A DNA stretch of 64,000 nucleotides from positions 1 to 64,000 of the forward strand of contig NZ_JAAQOM010000020.1 in the NCBI RefSeq assembly GCF_011682055.1, given 5' to 3'. Below the pieces are notes generated by a model, which saw only the letters and a list, made by a program, of their open reading frames with translations, had not been told where the DNA came from and made no database searches. Position 1 is the first letter of the stretch, and each line of letters begins with the position of its first letter. Origin of the DNA: Telluria antibiotica. Lineage in GTDB: Bacteria > Pseudomonadota > Gammaproteobacteria > Burkholderiales > Burkholderiaceae_D. Of this stretch, positions 26,530-34,873 are shown in pieces. The position numbers and the translations under genes are program-made.

Positions 26530-27668
26530 GTCGGAGATACCTCACTCAAAGCGGCCGGCACGGCCACGTCACTCGGGAACCGGGGGGCGGCCTGGCGCCG
26601 GCCCGCACGGAAAGCGTTCAATTGCAGCACGTAGTTCAGCACCTGCGACACGGCCTGGTACAGCGCGGCGGGAATCTGCTGCTGCACCTGGCTCGTGTTG
26701 TAAATGGCACGTGCCAGCGGCGGCAGCGCGATCGTCTCGATCTGGTGCTTCGCCGCGACCTGGCGGATGTACAAGGCCATCTCGTCGATGCCCTTCGCCA
26801 CCACGTAGGGCGCTTCCGCACGCTTGGTGTCGTACTTCAGCGCGACCGCGTAGTGCTCGGGATTCACGATCACCACGTCGGCGGTCGGCACCGTCTTGTT
26901 CACGTTGCGGCGTGCCATCTGATGCTGCAGCTGGCGGATGCGCGAACGGATCTCGGGCTTGCCCTCGGTGCTCTTGTATTCTTCCTTCACTTCCTGCTTG
27001 CTCATGCGCTGGCCGCGGGCGAACAGGAACGCCTGCAGCGGCACGTCGATCAGCGCGAACAGCACGAACACGGCGACGAGCGCCATCACGCCGTCGAACA
27101 TCATGCCGGCACCGTGCAGCAGCGCGTCCGACAGCGGCATGCGCTGCAAATTGACCCAGGCCGACAGCGCGGAACGCACGACGTGCACGAGCACCATCGC
27201 CAGCATCGCGGCCTTTGCCAGCGACGTGGCGAACGTCGTCCAGTGCTTGCCCGACGCCAGCTGGCCCAGGTTCTTGATTGGCGAGAAACGGTCGAACTTC
27301 GGCATCAGGTTGTTCGTCGAGAAGACGAAACCACCCGGCACGACGCCCGCCACGACGACCGCGAACGGCACGCCGAGCAGCGGCAACACCATCTTCACGA
27401 GCAGCACGGCGGCGCCGCTCCACACGACGGACATCGCGTTCTCCATCGAGCCGGCCGCACCGAGCGGCGCGTACACGAGCCGGAACAGCGACCGGAACGA
27501 TTCCAGATAGCCCGGCAGCAGGTACGCGAACAGCTTCAGGCTTGCGAGGATGCCGACGGCCGTGGCCAGGTCCTTCGAGCGGACGACGTGGCCCTGCTCG
27601 CGCGCCTTCTTCAGCTTCTGGGCTGACGCCTTTTCTGTCTTGTCGCCGCCGGTGCCGGTATCAGCCAT
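26526..27668 (-). CDS. flhB: Flagellar export specificity-switch protein FlhB
   Basis: 380 aa with a hydrophilic N-terminus, four TM helices and a cytoplasmic FlhBC domain. The autocleavage motif, normally NPTH, reads NPEH here (26853-26864 on the minus strand), within VIVNPEHYAVALKYD. Cleavage occurs between Asn and Pro, both retained. An extended variable C-terminal tail of about 35 residues follows. It overlaps the end of fliR by 8 bp and flhA by 4 bp. Confidence 0.96.
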   Translation of the reverse strand: MADTGTGGDKTEKASAQKLKKAREQGHVVRSKDLATAVGILASLKLFAYLLPGYLESFRSLFRLVYAPLGAAGSMENAMSVVWSGAAVLLVKMVLPLLGVPFAVVVAGVVPGGFVFSTNNLMPKFDRFSPIKNLGQLASGKHWTTFATSLAKAAMLAMVLVHVVRSALSAWVNLQRMPLSDALLHGAGMMFDGVMALVAVFVLFALIDVPLQAFLFARGQRMSKQEVKEEYKSTEGKPEIRSRIRQLQHQMARRNVNKTVPTADVVIVNPEHYAVALKYDTKRAEAPYVVAKGIDEMALYIRQVAAKHQIETIALPPLARAIYNTSQVQQQIPAALYQAVSQVLNYVLQLNAFRAGRRQAAPRFPSDVAVPAALSEVSPT

Positions 27669-28440
27669 GCGCCGCCCTCATCTGCTGCTGGAGCATCTCC
27701 AGCACCTGGTTGGTCATCTGCACGTAGTGTTCCGGGATGAAGCGCACGACCTGCACGAGCATCATCAGGCCGAACAGCGTCACCAGCGAAAAGCCCAGCG
27801 AGAACAGATTCAGCGCCGGCGCCACGCGGTTCAGGAAGCCGAAGCCGATCTGCACGACCATCGTCGAGAACACGATCGGCAGCGCCAGCAGGATCGCGGC
27901 CGAGAACACCCAGCCCACGTTCAGCGCGACCGTCTGCAGCAGCAGGCCCTGGTAGCCGCCGCCGACGGGCCAGGCGAGAAAGCTCTGGCCCAGCACGCCC
28001 GCGAGCACGAGGTGGCCGTCGACGCCGAAGAACACGAGGATCGCGACGATGCCGAGCAGGCCCGAGATCACGTCCGACTGCTGGCCGTTGAGCGGATCGT
28101 TCATCTGCGCCATCGAAAAGCCCACCTGGCTCGAGACGAGGAAGCCGAGCATGTTCACGACGGCCATCGTCAGCTGCAGCGCGAAGCCGATCACGGCGCC
28201 GATCACGGCCTGCTCGATCATCACGACGACGCCCGCGAGCGAGAACGCATCGGGCGTCACGGCGCCCTTCGTGAGCGGCAGCATCAGGAACGCGAGCGCC
28301 AGCGACAGCAGCGCGCGCACGGGCACGGGGACGAGCGCATCGCCGACGACGGGGGCCGTCGACAGCAGCGCCATGATGCGGCAGAACGGCCACCACAGCG
28401 CGCTGATGAACGGCAGCAGCAGGTGCGAGACTTCCAGCAT
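27661..28440 (-). CDS. fliR: Flagellar export protein FliR
   Basis: 259 aa, about six TM helices, core of the export gate with FliP and FliQ. The start at 28440 is preferred over an upstream in-frame codon because it shares one base with the fliQ stop (TGATG), a coupling used repeatedly in this locus. Typical segments: NDPLNGQQSDVISGLLG and GFLNRVAPALNLFSLGF. Confidence 0.95.
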   Translation of the reverse strand: MLEVSHLLLPFISALWWPFCRIMALLSTAPVVGDALVPVPVRALLSLALAFLMLPLTKGAVTPDAFSLAGVVVMIEQAVIGAVIGFALQLTMAVVNMLGFLVSSQVGFSMAQMNDPLNGQQSDVISGLLGIVAILVFFGVDGHLVLAGVLGQSFLAWPVGGGYQGLLLQTVALNVGWVFSAAILLALPIVFSTMVVQIGFGFLNRVAPALNLFSLGFSLVTLFGLMMLVQVVRFIPEHYVQMTNQVLEMLQQQMRAAHG

Positions 28441-28709
28441 CAGCCGACGAGGGTCGCGGCGCGCTGGAACACGCTCACGCAATAGTCCATCAGTTTGCCC
28501 GTCATCCAGTGGGCAGACAGGATCAGGGCCAGCAGGGTCACGAGGAGGCGCGGCAGGAAGGAGAGCGTCTGCTCGTTGATCTGGGTGGCGGCCTGCACGA
28601 GGGCGACGACGATGCCGGCCACGAGGCCCGGCACCACCAGCACCATCACGAGCAGCATCACCAGCTGCAGGGCTTCGACGACGAAGTCGACGGCGATATC
28701 AGGAGTCAT
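28440..28709 (-). CDS. fliQ: Flagellar export protein FliQ
   Basis: 89 aa, two TM helices, typical length. N-terminus MTPDIAVDFVVEALQLVMLL, central P-G-L-V-A-G, then A-A-T-Q-I-N-E-Q-T-L-S-F-L-P-R matches the family. It begins 21 bp after fliP. Confidence 0.95.
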   Translation of the reverse strand: MTPDIAVDFVVEALQLVMLLVMVLVVPGLVAGIVVALVQAATQINEQTLSFLPRLLVTLLALILSAHWMTGKLMDYCVSVFQRAATLVG

Positions 28710-28730
28710 ACGAATGATAGTGGCAGCCGG

Positions 28731-29519
28731 CTAGATGCCGTGGATGCTGCCGACGAGGGTATTCACGGTCAAGGTCCAGCCATCGACGAGCACGAACAAC
28801 AGCAGCTTGAACGGCAGCGAGATGACGAGGGGCGACAGCATCATCATGCCCATGGCCATCAGCACCGACGACACCACCAGGTCGATGATCAGGAACGGAA
28901 TGAACAACATGCAGCCGATCTGGAACGCGCTCTTCAACTCCGACAGCACGAACGCGGCGAGCTTCACGGTGAACCCGCGCTCCATCGGCTTCATCTCGGC
29001 CGGCTCGCCGGACAGGTGCGCGATCTGCGCGAGCGCCGTCTTGCTCGTCTGCGCGAGCATGAAGCGCGACAGCGGCACCTCGGCGATCTTGAGCGCCTGC
29101 TCCAGCGAGATCTTGTCCTTGTCGTAAGGGACGAACGCCTCGTTCCAGACCTGCACGCCGACCGGACGCATGACGAGCAAGGTGAGGATCAGCGCGACGC
29201 CGGTGACGATCCGGTTGGGCAGGCCCTGCTGCAGGCCGAGGGCCTGGCGCAGCAGCGACAGCACGATCACGAAGCGCGTGAAGCTGGTCATCATCATGAC
29301 CATCACGGGCAGCAGCCCGAGGATGGTCATCAGGACCAGGATCTGCGACTTCACCGTCAGTCCGCTGGTCGATCCGGGAATCACGCCGGGCAGGACATCC
29401 GGTCCCGCCGGGGCGGCCCACACGCTTGCACTCGCCAGCAACAGCAAGGCGCCGCCCGCGAGCGGCGCGAAGCGGCGGAGGTTGGTCGACACCTCAACGC
29501 CGCGGCGTTGCAACGTCAT
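28731..29519 (-). CDS. fliP: Flagellar export protein FliP
   Basis: 262 aa with a cleavable signal peptide (about 1-34, ending SVWAA) and four TM helices, as in other FliP. Family motifs: MMTSFTRFVIVLSLLRQALG at about 75-94, the periplasmic loop, and FVLSELKSAFQIGCMLFIPF. The start overlaps the fliN stop (ATGA). No fliO gene lies between fliN and fliP, as in lateral systems. Confidence 0.96.
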   Translation of the reverse strand: MTLQRRGVEVSTNLRRFAPLAGGALLLLASASVWAAPAGPDVLPGVIPGSTSGLTVKSQILVLMTILGLLPVMVMMMTSFTRFVIVLSLLRQALGLQQGLPNRIVTGVALILTLLVMRPVGVQVWNEAFVPYDKDKISLEQALKIAEVPLSRFMLAQTSKTALAQIAHLSGEPAEMKPMERGFTVKLAAFVLSELKSAFQIGCMLFIPFLIIDLVVSSVLMAMGMMMLSPLVISLPFKLLLFVLVDGWTLTVNTLVGSIHGI

Positions 29520-29869
29520 GACGTGATCAGGTCCAGGTTGAGGCCGTCCAGGTCGATCACCTTCAGGCCGTACTGCTCGCCCGCGACGACCACTTCGGCG
29601 CGGCCGATCGCGGCGCCGTTGACCTTGATGACGAGCGGCTCGCCGGCCATGACGTCGAGCGGCAGCACACTGTCCGGCCCGATCGCCATCAGTTCCTGCA
29701 GCGAGATGCGGGCCGAGCCCACTTCCAGGGTCAGCGTCACCGGGATGCGGCGCATCATCTGGGGCAGGCGCGGCGCAGCTTTCGGTGCGACAGCCGCGGG
29801 TGCGGTTTCGTCCATCTGCTCGTCGTCGATGAGGATGTCGCCACCGGCGAATTGATCGTTGAGGTTCAT
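29516..29869 (-). CDS. fliN: Flagellar switch/C-ring protein FliN
   Basis: 117 aa: short acidic N-terminus and one SpoA domain (about 38-115), with RRIPVTLTLEVGSARISLQEL, LPLDVMAGEPLVIKVNG and IGRAEVVVAGEQYGLKV. It forms the lower C-ring and helps dock FliH-FliI. It starts 5 bp after the fliM stop. Confidence 0.93.
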   Translation of the reverse strand: MNLNDQFAGGDILIDDEQMDETAPAAVAPKAAPRLPQMMRRIPVTLTLEVGSARISLQELMAIGPDSVLPLDVMAGEPLVIKVNGAAIGRAEVVVAGEQYGLKVIDLDGLNLDLITS

Positions 29870-29874
29870 GTTGA

Positions 29875-30729
29875 TTACTCGGCGTCTTCAAAAGAGGTTA
29901 AACACAGCTTGCCTTTGTGCTCGGCGACGGCGGCGGTAAACAACCGCGCCTCGTCGAGCAGGACGTCGGCCCGGCCCACGTTCACCGGAATCACGTCGCC
30001 CACCCGCAGGTCGAACAGTGCGCCCAAGGTGATCTCCTTGCTGACCAGGCGGCCATCCAGTTTCACCTGGAGCTTGGTCGCAAGGGGCTCGGCCGGACCG
30101 CGCGCGGCGGCCTGGCGGCCAGTCTCCGGGCGCAGCGTGCCCAGGATCGTGGCCATCAGTTGCTGGTCGGGCGCGATCCAGAACTGGCCGGTGTTGTCGT
30201 TGTTATCACGTACGTGGACGCGCATGGCCCAGTTGCTTTCGCCGGGCATTGCCGCTGCAACCACGGCACTGGCCTGGACGGGCCGCGGCGCGACGTCCAT
30301 TGCCACACTGGCAGCGACGCGTGCATACAACAGGTCCACCATCTGTTGCGTCAATACGACGCCCAATCTTTCTTCGGTGGCCGTGACGCGCTCGGTTTGC
30401 GGGTCCCGCTGAGTTGCGCCAGCGCCACGTCCGCCGTAGCGCCGCTCCAACAGTGTCAGTAATAAACCACGCTCGAACGTCACCGCGACGGTGCCCAGCG
30501 CACCCAATACGGCCATCCAGCGCAGGCTGTGGTCTTGCGGCGCACGGCCGAATTCAACGTGATCGAGGCGCCATCCGGCCCAATAGCGACGGGCATAGCC
30601 CTGCATCGCCGCCTCCAGGTCATCCTGCAGGCGCGTCGCGAACTGGGGCAGCAGGTGTACCGGACGCCCAAGGAGAGAGGGGTCGAGCACTTGGTGCTGC
30701 ACGGTGGTGTCGGGGGTTGCAATCGGCAT
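29875..30729 (-). CDS. fliM: Flagellar switch protein FliM, lateral type
   Basis: 284 aa, shorter than the ~330 of polar FliM. The middle domain is divergent. The C-terminal SpoA domain is recognisable (LQVKLDGRLVSKEITLGALFDLRVGDVIPV). The N-terminal CheY-P-binding motif of ordinary FliM (L-S-Q-x-E-I-D-x-L-L) is not visible: the protein begins MPIATPDTTVQHQVLDPSLLG. The ATG at 30729 is preferred to TTG at 30735. First gene of the leftward export operon. Confidence 0.87.
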   Translation of the reverse strand: MPIATPDTTVQHQVLDPSLLGRPVHLLPQFATRLQDDLEAAMQGYARRYWAGWRLDHVEFGRAPQDHSLRWMAVLGALGTVAVTFERGLLLTLLERRYGGRGAGATQRDPQTERVTATEERLGVVLTQQMVDLLYARVAASVAMDVAPRPVQASAVVAAAMPGESNWAMRVHVRDNNDNTGQFWIAPDQQLMATILGTLRPETGRQAAARGPAEPLATKLQVKLDGRLVSKEITLGALFDLRVGDVIPVNVGRADVLLDEARLFTAAVAEHKGKLCLTSFEDAE

Positions 30730-31082
30730 GGTCAAATTAAAAAGATGATAAGCAGAGATGCTTTCTTTTCATTCCTATGGGCAACTATTATACCTGGGAA
30801 ATTGTGTCGCGCTATTTGATTTTCCCCTTTGAATTCGCCATTGCCCTACGGTAAGATGCGGTTACTGCGCTGGGGAAAACAAAAACTCACTCTGGGTATT
30901 CGATGAGACCGATGCTATTGTCCTCGGTTCCGCGCCAGAAACCAAGCCACAGTATGCCGCTGAACATTTAACAATTTTCTAAATGACAACATCTGTTTCA
31001 TTAAATGTAACAGCCGAAGCGGATAGCAACATTTACGAAAAGCTACAACCCACAACCTTACAGCATGGGAGTGATGAACACG
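30730..31082. other. Divergent fliM/fliE control region, no lafK
   Basis: About 350 bp, strikingly AT-rich for this genome and without an ORF. The inverted repeat ACATTTAA (30964-30971) and TTAAATGT (31001-31008) has a nested CATTTA/TAAATG (30965-30985). In Vibrio, Aeromonas and E. coli Flag-2 loci this is where the sigma-54 activator gene lafK lies; here it is absent. Confidence 0.6.
30787..30792 (-). promoter_or_regulatory. Candidate -10 box of the fliM operon
   Basis: Perfect TATAAT on the minus strand, about 58 bp upstream of the fliM ATG. The expected -35 position (about ATAGCG) is poor, so activation by a regulator is plausible. Assignment is by match only. Confidence 0.4.
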
Positions 31083-31430
31083 ATGGGAACTGAACTTGCC
31101 GGCCTGATCAGGGCCGACCTGGCAGCCCTTAACAACGACGCCAGCCGACTTGCCGTCGTGGCGCCGTCAGTGGACGCCGGCCATCCGACTCTGGGCGATG
31201 GCAGCGGCAACTTCTCCTTCGCGCAGAGCATGAAGAATGCCCTGGCCAGCGTGGACCAGGACCAGCAGGTGGCCAACCAGAAAATGGAAGCCGTGGACAG
31301 CGGCAAGAGCGACGACCTGGTCGGCGCCATGCTGTCGTCGCAGCAGGCCAACCTGTCCTTTTCGATGCTCATGCAAGTTCGTAACAAAGTCATGGGCGCC
31401 GTCGACGAGCTGCTCAAGCTGCCCGTCTGA
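31083..31430 (+). CDS. fliE: Hook-basal body protein FliE
   Basis: 115 aa, joins MS-ring to rod. The C-terminal half is typical (FAQSMKNALASVDQDQQVANQK, ..., NLSFSMLMQVRNKVMGAVDELLKLPV). In-frame ATGs at 31065, 31074 and 31083 are possible; 31083 is best spaced from GGGAG. First gene of the rightward fliEFGHIJ operon; fliF starts 17 bp on. Confidence 0.93.
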   Translation: MGTELAGLIRADLAALNNDASRLAVVAPSVDAGHPTLGDGSGNFSFAQSMKNALASVDQDQQVANQKMEAVDSGKSDDLVGAMLSSQQANLSFSMLMQVRNKVMGAVDELLKLPV

Positions 31431-31447
31431 CAGGAAGACAACCGACC

Positions 31448-33181
31448 GTGATCGCTACTCTCAAGTCCGCCTTCGGCGGCAAGCGCCTGGCCCTGCCGCC
31501 CGCGCTGTCCAAGAACCTGACCCCGATGCTGGTGCTGGCCATCGGCATCACCGCGGCCGTCATGCTGTACACGTGGAACGACCAGGCCGGCTACAAGCCC
31601 GTGTTCGGTGCCCACGAGAAGGTCGCCGCCAGCGACATGATGAGCGTGCTCGACGCCGAGCACGTGCCCTACCGCATCCATCCGGATTCCGGCCAGGTGA
31701 TGGTCCCGACGGGCCAGCTGGGCAAGGTGCGCATGCTGCTGGCCGCCAAGGGCGTGACCGCGCAGCTGCCGGCCGGCCTGGAGCTGATGGACAAGAACGA
31801 CCCGCTGGGCGTGTCGCAGTTCGTGCAGGACGTGCGTTTCCGCCGCGGCCTGGAAGGCGAGCTGGCGCAGTCGATCCTCACGCTGGACGCCATCGCGTCG
31901 GCACGCGTGCACCTGGCCATCGCCAAGTCGTCGTCGTTCGTCGCGAGCGACGGCGACAAATCGTCGGCATCCGTCGTGGTCGCCGTGAAGCCGGGCCACA
32001 ACCTGTCGAACGAACAGATCGCCGCGATCGTGAACATGGTCGCCGGCAGCGTCGCGGGCCTGGCGCCGGCGCGCGTGTCGCTCGTCGACCAGAGCGGCAA
32101 CTACCTGTCGTCGCGCGTCGACCTGACCGAAGGCTTCGACGGCGCCGCCCAGGGCGATGCCGCCGCCAAGCGCTACCAGGATGAAGTGCGCGCCAACGTG
32201 GCCGGCCTGCTCGGTCCGGTGCTGGGCGCCGACAACTTCAAGGTCAGCGTGACGGCCGACGTCGACAACGACAAGATCGAGGAAACGCAGGAGAAGTACG
32301 GCGCGGATCCGAAGGTCACCAGCGAAGCGATGCGCGAGGAAATGGAAAAGAGCCGCATGGCGCTGGGCGTGCCGGGCACGCTGTCGAACCGTCCGCCGGT
32401 CGCGAGCAATCCACCGGCCGATCCGAATGCCGCCAACGCCGCGGGCGACGCGAACGCCAAGGCCGACGACGGCAGCGCGCGCAAGAACGCGACGACCCGC
32501 CAGTACGCTTACGACCGCGCGATCACGCAGATCAAGCGCTCGCGCGGCCGCCTGAAGAAGCTGTCGGTGGCGGTGGTGCTGAACAACGCCAAGGCCGCGA
32601 CGCCGAAGACGGGCTGGAGCCCGGCCGAGATCGCGAACATCGACAAGATCCTGCGCGGCGGCCTGGGCATCGACACGAACCGCGGCGACGTGCTGACGGT
32701 GTCGTCGCTGAGCTTCCCGGCACCGGCACCAAGCGAGCCGTGGTACCAGGAGCGCGACAACATCGTCGACATGGCCGGCTACGCGATGTACGCGATCGGC
32801 GCCCTGCTCGGCTGGCTGCTCGTGCTGCGTCCGCTGATGCGCATGCTGAACCAGCGCGTGGCACCGAAGGCAGCGGCGGCCCCGAACCTGGCGACCGTCC
32901 AGGCCGGCGCAGCCAACGCCCTCGCGGCTGGCCACAACGCAGGCGCCCTGCCGGCCCCGGCCGCGAACGCCGCGCTGGGTGCGGCGGCAGCACAGCCGGC
33001 GACGGCCAGCGGCACGCTGCCGGTCCAGGCGCTGCTCGAGGAATACGATTTGCCCCCGGCCGGTTCGGCCGTGGATGTGATGGTCGACCATTTGAAGGTC
33101 CTGGCAGGTAAAGAGCCGGAGCGGGTCGCGGAAGTGGTCAAACAATGGGTGCAAAAGAAAAATGGCGGATCTGAACAATAA
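31448..33181 (+). CDS. fliF: MS-ring protein FliF
   Basis: 577 aa. TM1 at about 26-44, periplasmic ring-building motifs (about 48-440, including LGVSQFVQDVRFRRGLEGELAQSI and SASVVVAVKPG), a hydrophilic insert at about 310-345, TM2 at about 441-462, then an Ala-rich linker and a C-terminal FliG-binding tail. It overlaps fliG by 20 bp. Confidence 0.96.
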   Translation: MIATLKSAFGGKRLALPPALSKNLTPMLVLAIGITAAVMLYTWNDQAGYKPVFGAHEKVAASDMMSVLDAEHVPYRIHPDSGQVMVPTGQLGKVRMLLAAKGVTAQLPAGLELMDKNDPLGVSQFVQDVRFRRGLEGELAQSILTLDAIASARVHLAIAKSSSFVASDGDKSSASVVVAVKPGHNLSNEQIAAIVNMVAGSVAGLAPARVSLVDQSGNYLSSRVDLTEGFDGAAQGDAAAKRYQDEVRANVAGLLGPVLGADNFKVSVTADVDNDKIEETQEKYGADPKVTSEAMREEMEKSRMALGVPGTLSNRPPVASNPPADPNAANAAGDANAKADDGSARKNATTRQYAYDRAITQIKRSRGRLKKLSVAVVLNNAKAATPKTGWSPAEIANIDKILRGGLGIDTNRGDVLTVSSLSFPAPAPSEPWYQERDNIVDMAGYAMYAIGALLGWLLVLRPLMRMLNQRVAPKAAAAPNLATVQAGAANALAAGHNAGALPAPAANAALGAAAAQPATASGTLPVQALLEEYDLPPAGSAVDVMVDHLKVLAGKEPERVAEVVKQWVQKKNGGSEQ

Positions 33182-34184
33182 CGACGTGCAGGAAGCAGTG
33201 CTGAGCCCGGTCGAACAGGCCGCGATCGTGTTGCTGTCCATCGGTGAAGAGCCGGCCGCGGCCGTGCTGCGCTGCCTCGAGCGCGAGGAATTGATCGAGC
33301 TGACCCAGGTGATGAGCCGGATGAGCGGCATCAAGGTCGATGCCGTCAAGAACTCGATCCAGAAGTTCTTCGACGACTATCGCCAGCAGAGCGGCCTGCA
33401 CGGCGCCTCGCGCAGCTACCTGAAGCGCTCGCTGGACCTGGCGCTGGGCAGCGAAATCGCGAACTCCGTGCTCAACACGATCTACGGCGACGCCATCCGC
33501 CCGATGATGGCGCGCCTGCAGTACGCGTCGCCGAAGTGGCTCGCGGACTACATCGCTGCCGAGCACGTGCAGATGCAGGCCGTGTTCCTCGCCTTCCTGC
33601 CGCCCGCGCTGGCCGGCCAGATCATCGACGCGCTGCCGGAAGACGGCCGCGAACTGGTGCTGCTGAACCTGGCGCGCCTGGAAGAGATCGACCGCGACCT
33701 GCTGTCCGAGCTGGAAGAGCTGGTGCAGCGCTGCCTGTCCGCGCTCGACACCCAGAGCGCCACCGTGGAAGGCGTGCGCCAGGCGGCCGACATCCTGAAC
33801 CGCCTGCCGAACAACCGCGCCACGATGGTCGAGCTGCTGCGCGCGCACGATCCGGACGTCGTGTCCAAGATCGAGATGTCGATGTACGACTTCTTCATCC
33901 TGTCGACGCAGACCGAACAGACGATCACGCGCCTGCTCGACGAGATCCCGCTGGAGCAGTGGGCGATCGCGCTCAAGGGTGCGGAACCCGCGCTGCGCGA
34001 CGCGGTGCTGGGCGCAATGCCGAAGCGCCAGGCACAGAGCTTCGACGACCTCATGAAGCGTTCCGGCCCCGTGCCGATGTCGCGCATCGTGCAGACCCGC
34101 CAGGAGATCATGGCGCAGGTCAAGGAGCTCGTCGACAACGGTGAGATCGAAGTCCAGCTGTTTGCCGAGGCGACCGCGGAATGA
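33162..34184 (+). CDS. fliG: Flagellar motor switch protein FliG
   Basis: 340 aa. N-terminal MS-ring-binding domain, middle armadillo domain and C-terminal torque domain with the charged ridge (DLARLEEIDRDL... earlier, DDLMKRSGPVPMSRIVQTRQEIMAQVKEL at the end). Length is normal. Partner of FliM and the MotA-like stator at 41285. Confidence 0.96.
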   Translation: MADLNNNDVQEAVLSPVEQAAIVLLSIGEEPAAAVLRCLEREELIELTQVMSRMSGIKVDAVKNSIQKFFDDYRQQSGLHGASRSYLKRSLDLALGSEIANSVLNTIYGDAIRPMMARLQYASPKWLADYIAAEHVQMQAVFLAFLPPALAGQIIDALPEDGRELVLLNLARLEEIDRDLLSELEELVQRCLSALDTQSATVEGVRQAADILNRLPNNRATMVELLRAHDPDVVSKIEMSMYDFFILSTQTEQTITRLLDEIPLEQWAIALKGAEPALRDAVLGAMPKRQAQSFDDLMKRSGPVPMSRIVQTRQEIMAQVKELVDNGEIEVQLFAEATAE

Positions 34185-34873
34185 AGCAGTTCCGGCCTTA
34201 TCACTTCCCGCCGCTGGCGCAGTTCATCGCCGCCGGCGCGGCCAAGGGCGCACAATCGTCGTCCTCCGCCACGCCGACCGAAGACTGGCAGAGCGCGGTG
34301 GCCGACGGCTATCGCCAGGGCCAGCGCGAAGGCTATGAAGTCGGCCTGGACGAAGGACGCGCCGACGGCTACGACGCGGGCCACGCGGAAGGCGTGGAGC
34401 GCAGTATCGCCGAAGGCCGCCAGCAGGCGCTGGCCGAGCTGGAACAGATGGCCAAGCCGGTCGACGCGATGCTGCGCAGCCTGAAGAAGATGAAGACCGA
34501 ATTCCGCAACGCCCAGCGCAAGGAAGTCGTGGACCTGGTCGGCAAGATTGCCCGCCAGGTGATCCGCGCCGAGCTGGCGCTGCAGCCCGTGCAGATGCTG
34601 AACCTCGTCGACGAGGCGCTGGCCGCCATGCCGCCCACGCGCGACGACGTGGAAGTGTTCATGAATCCGGAAGAACTCAAGCGCATCCAGGAACTGGATC
34701 CGAAGCGCGCCAAGAAATGGAACCTGATGTCCGATCCCGCCCTGGAACTCGGCGAGTGCCGCGTGCGCGCGGGCGACCATGAAGTGGACGCCGGCTGCCA
34801 GGGCCGCCTGACCGCCTGCATGGCGCAGGTGCGCGACAGCCTGGACGCATCCGCCAAGGAGGACGCCGAATGA
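34181..34873 (+). CDS. fliH: Flagellar export regulator FliH
   Basis: 230 aa. Alanine-rich N-terminus, then the G-x-x-x-G-x-x-x-G-type helix (GYRQGQREGYEVGLDEGRAD at about 46-65) that dimerises FliH, then the C-terminal domain that binds FliI. ATGA overlap with fliG at the start and fliI at the end. Confidence 0.93.
   Translation: MKQFRPYHFPPLAQFIAAGAAKGAQSSSSATPTEDWQSAVADGYRQGQREGYEVGLDEGRADGYDAGHAEGVERSIAEGRQQALAELEQMAKPVDAMLRSLKKMKTEFRNAQRKEVVDLVGKIARQVIRAELALQPVQMLNLVDEALAAMPPTRDDVEVFMNPEELKRIQELDPKRAKKWNLMSDPALELGECRVRAGDHEVDAGCQGRLTACMAQVRDSLDASAKEDAE

Noticed and set aside
30796..30811. Weak sigma-54-like site (GG-N10-GC) upstream of fliE
   Set aside because: Spacing fits but both boxes match poorly (GGGAAA, TCGC) and the site is about 270 bp from the gene.
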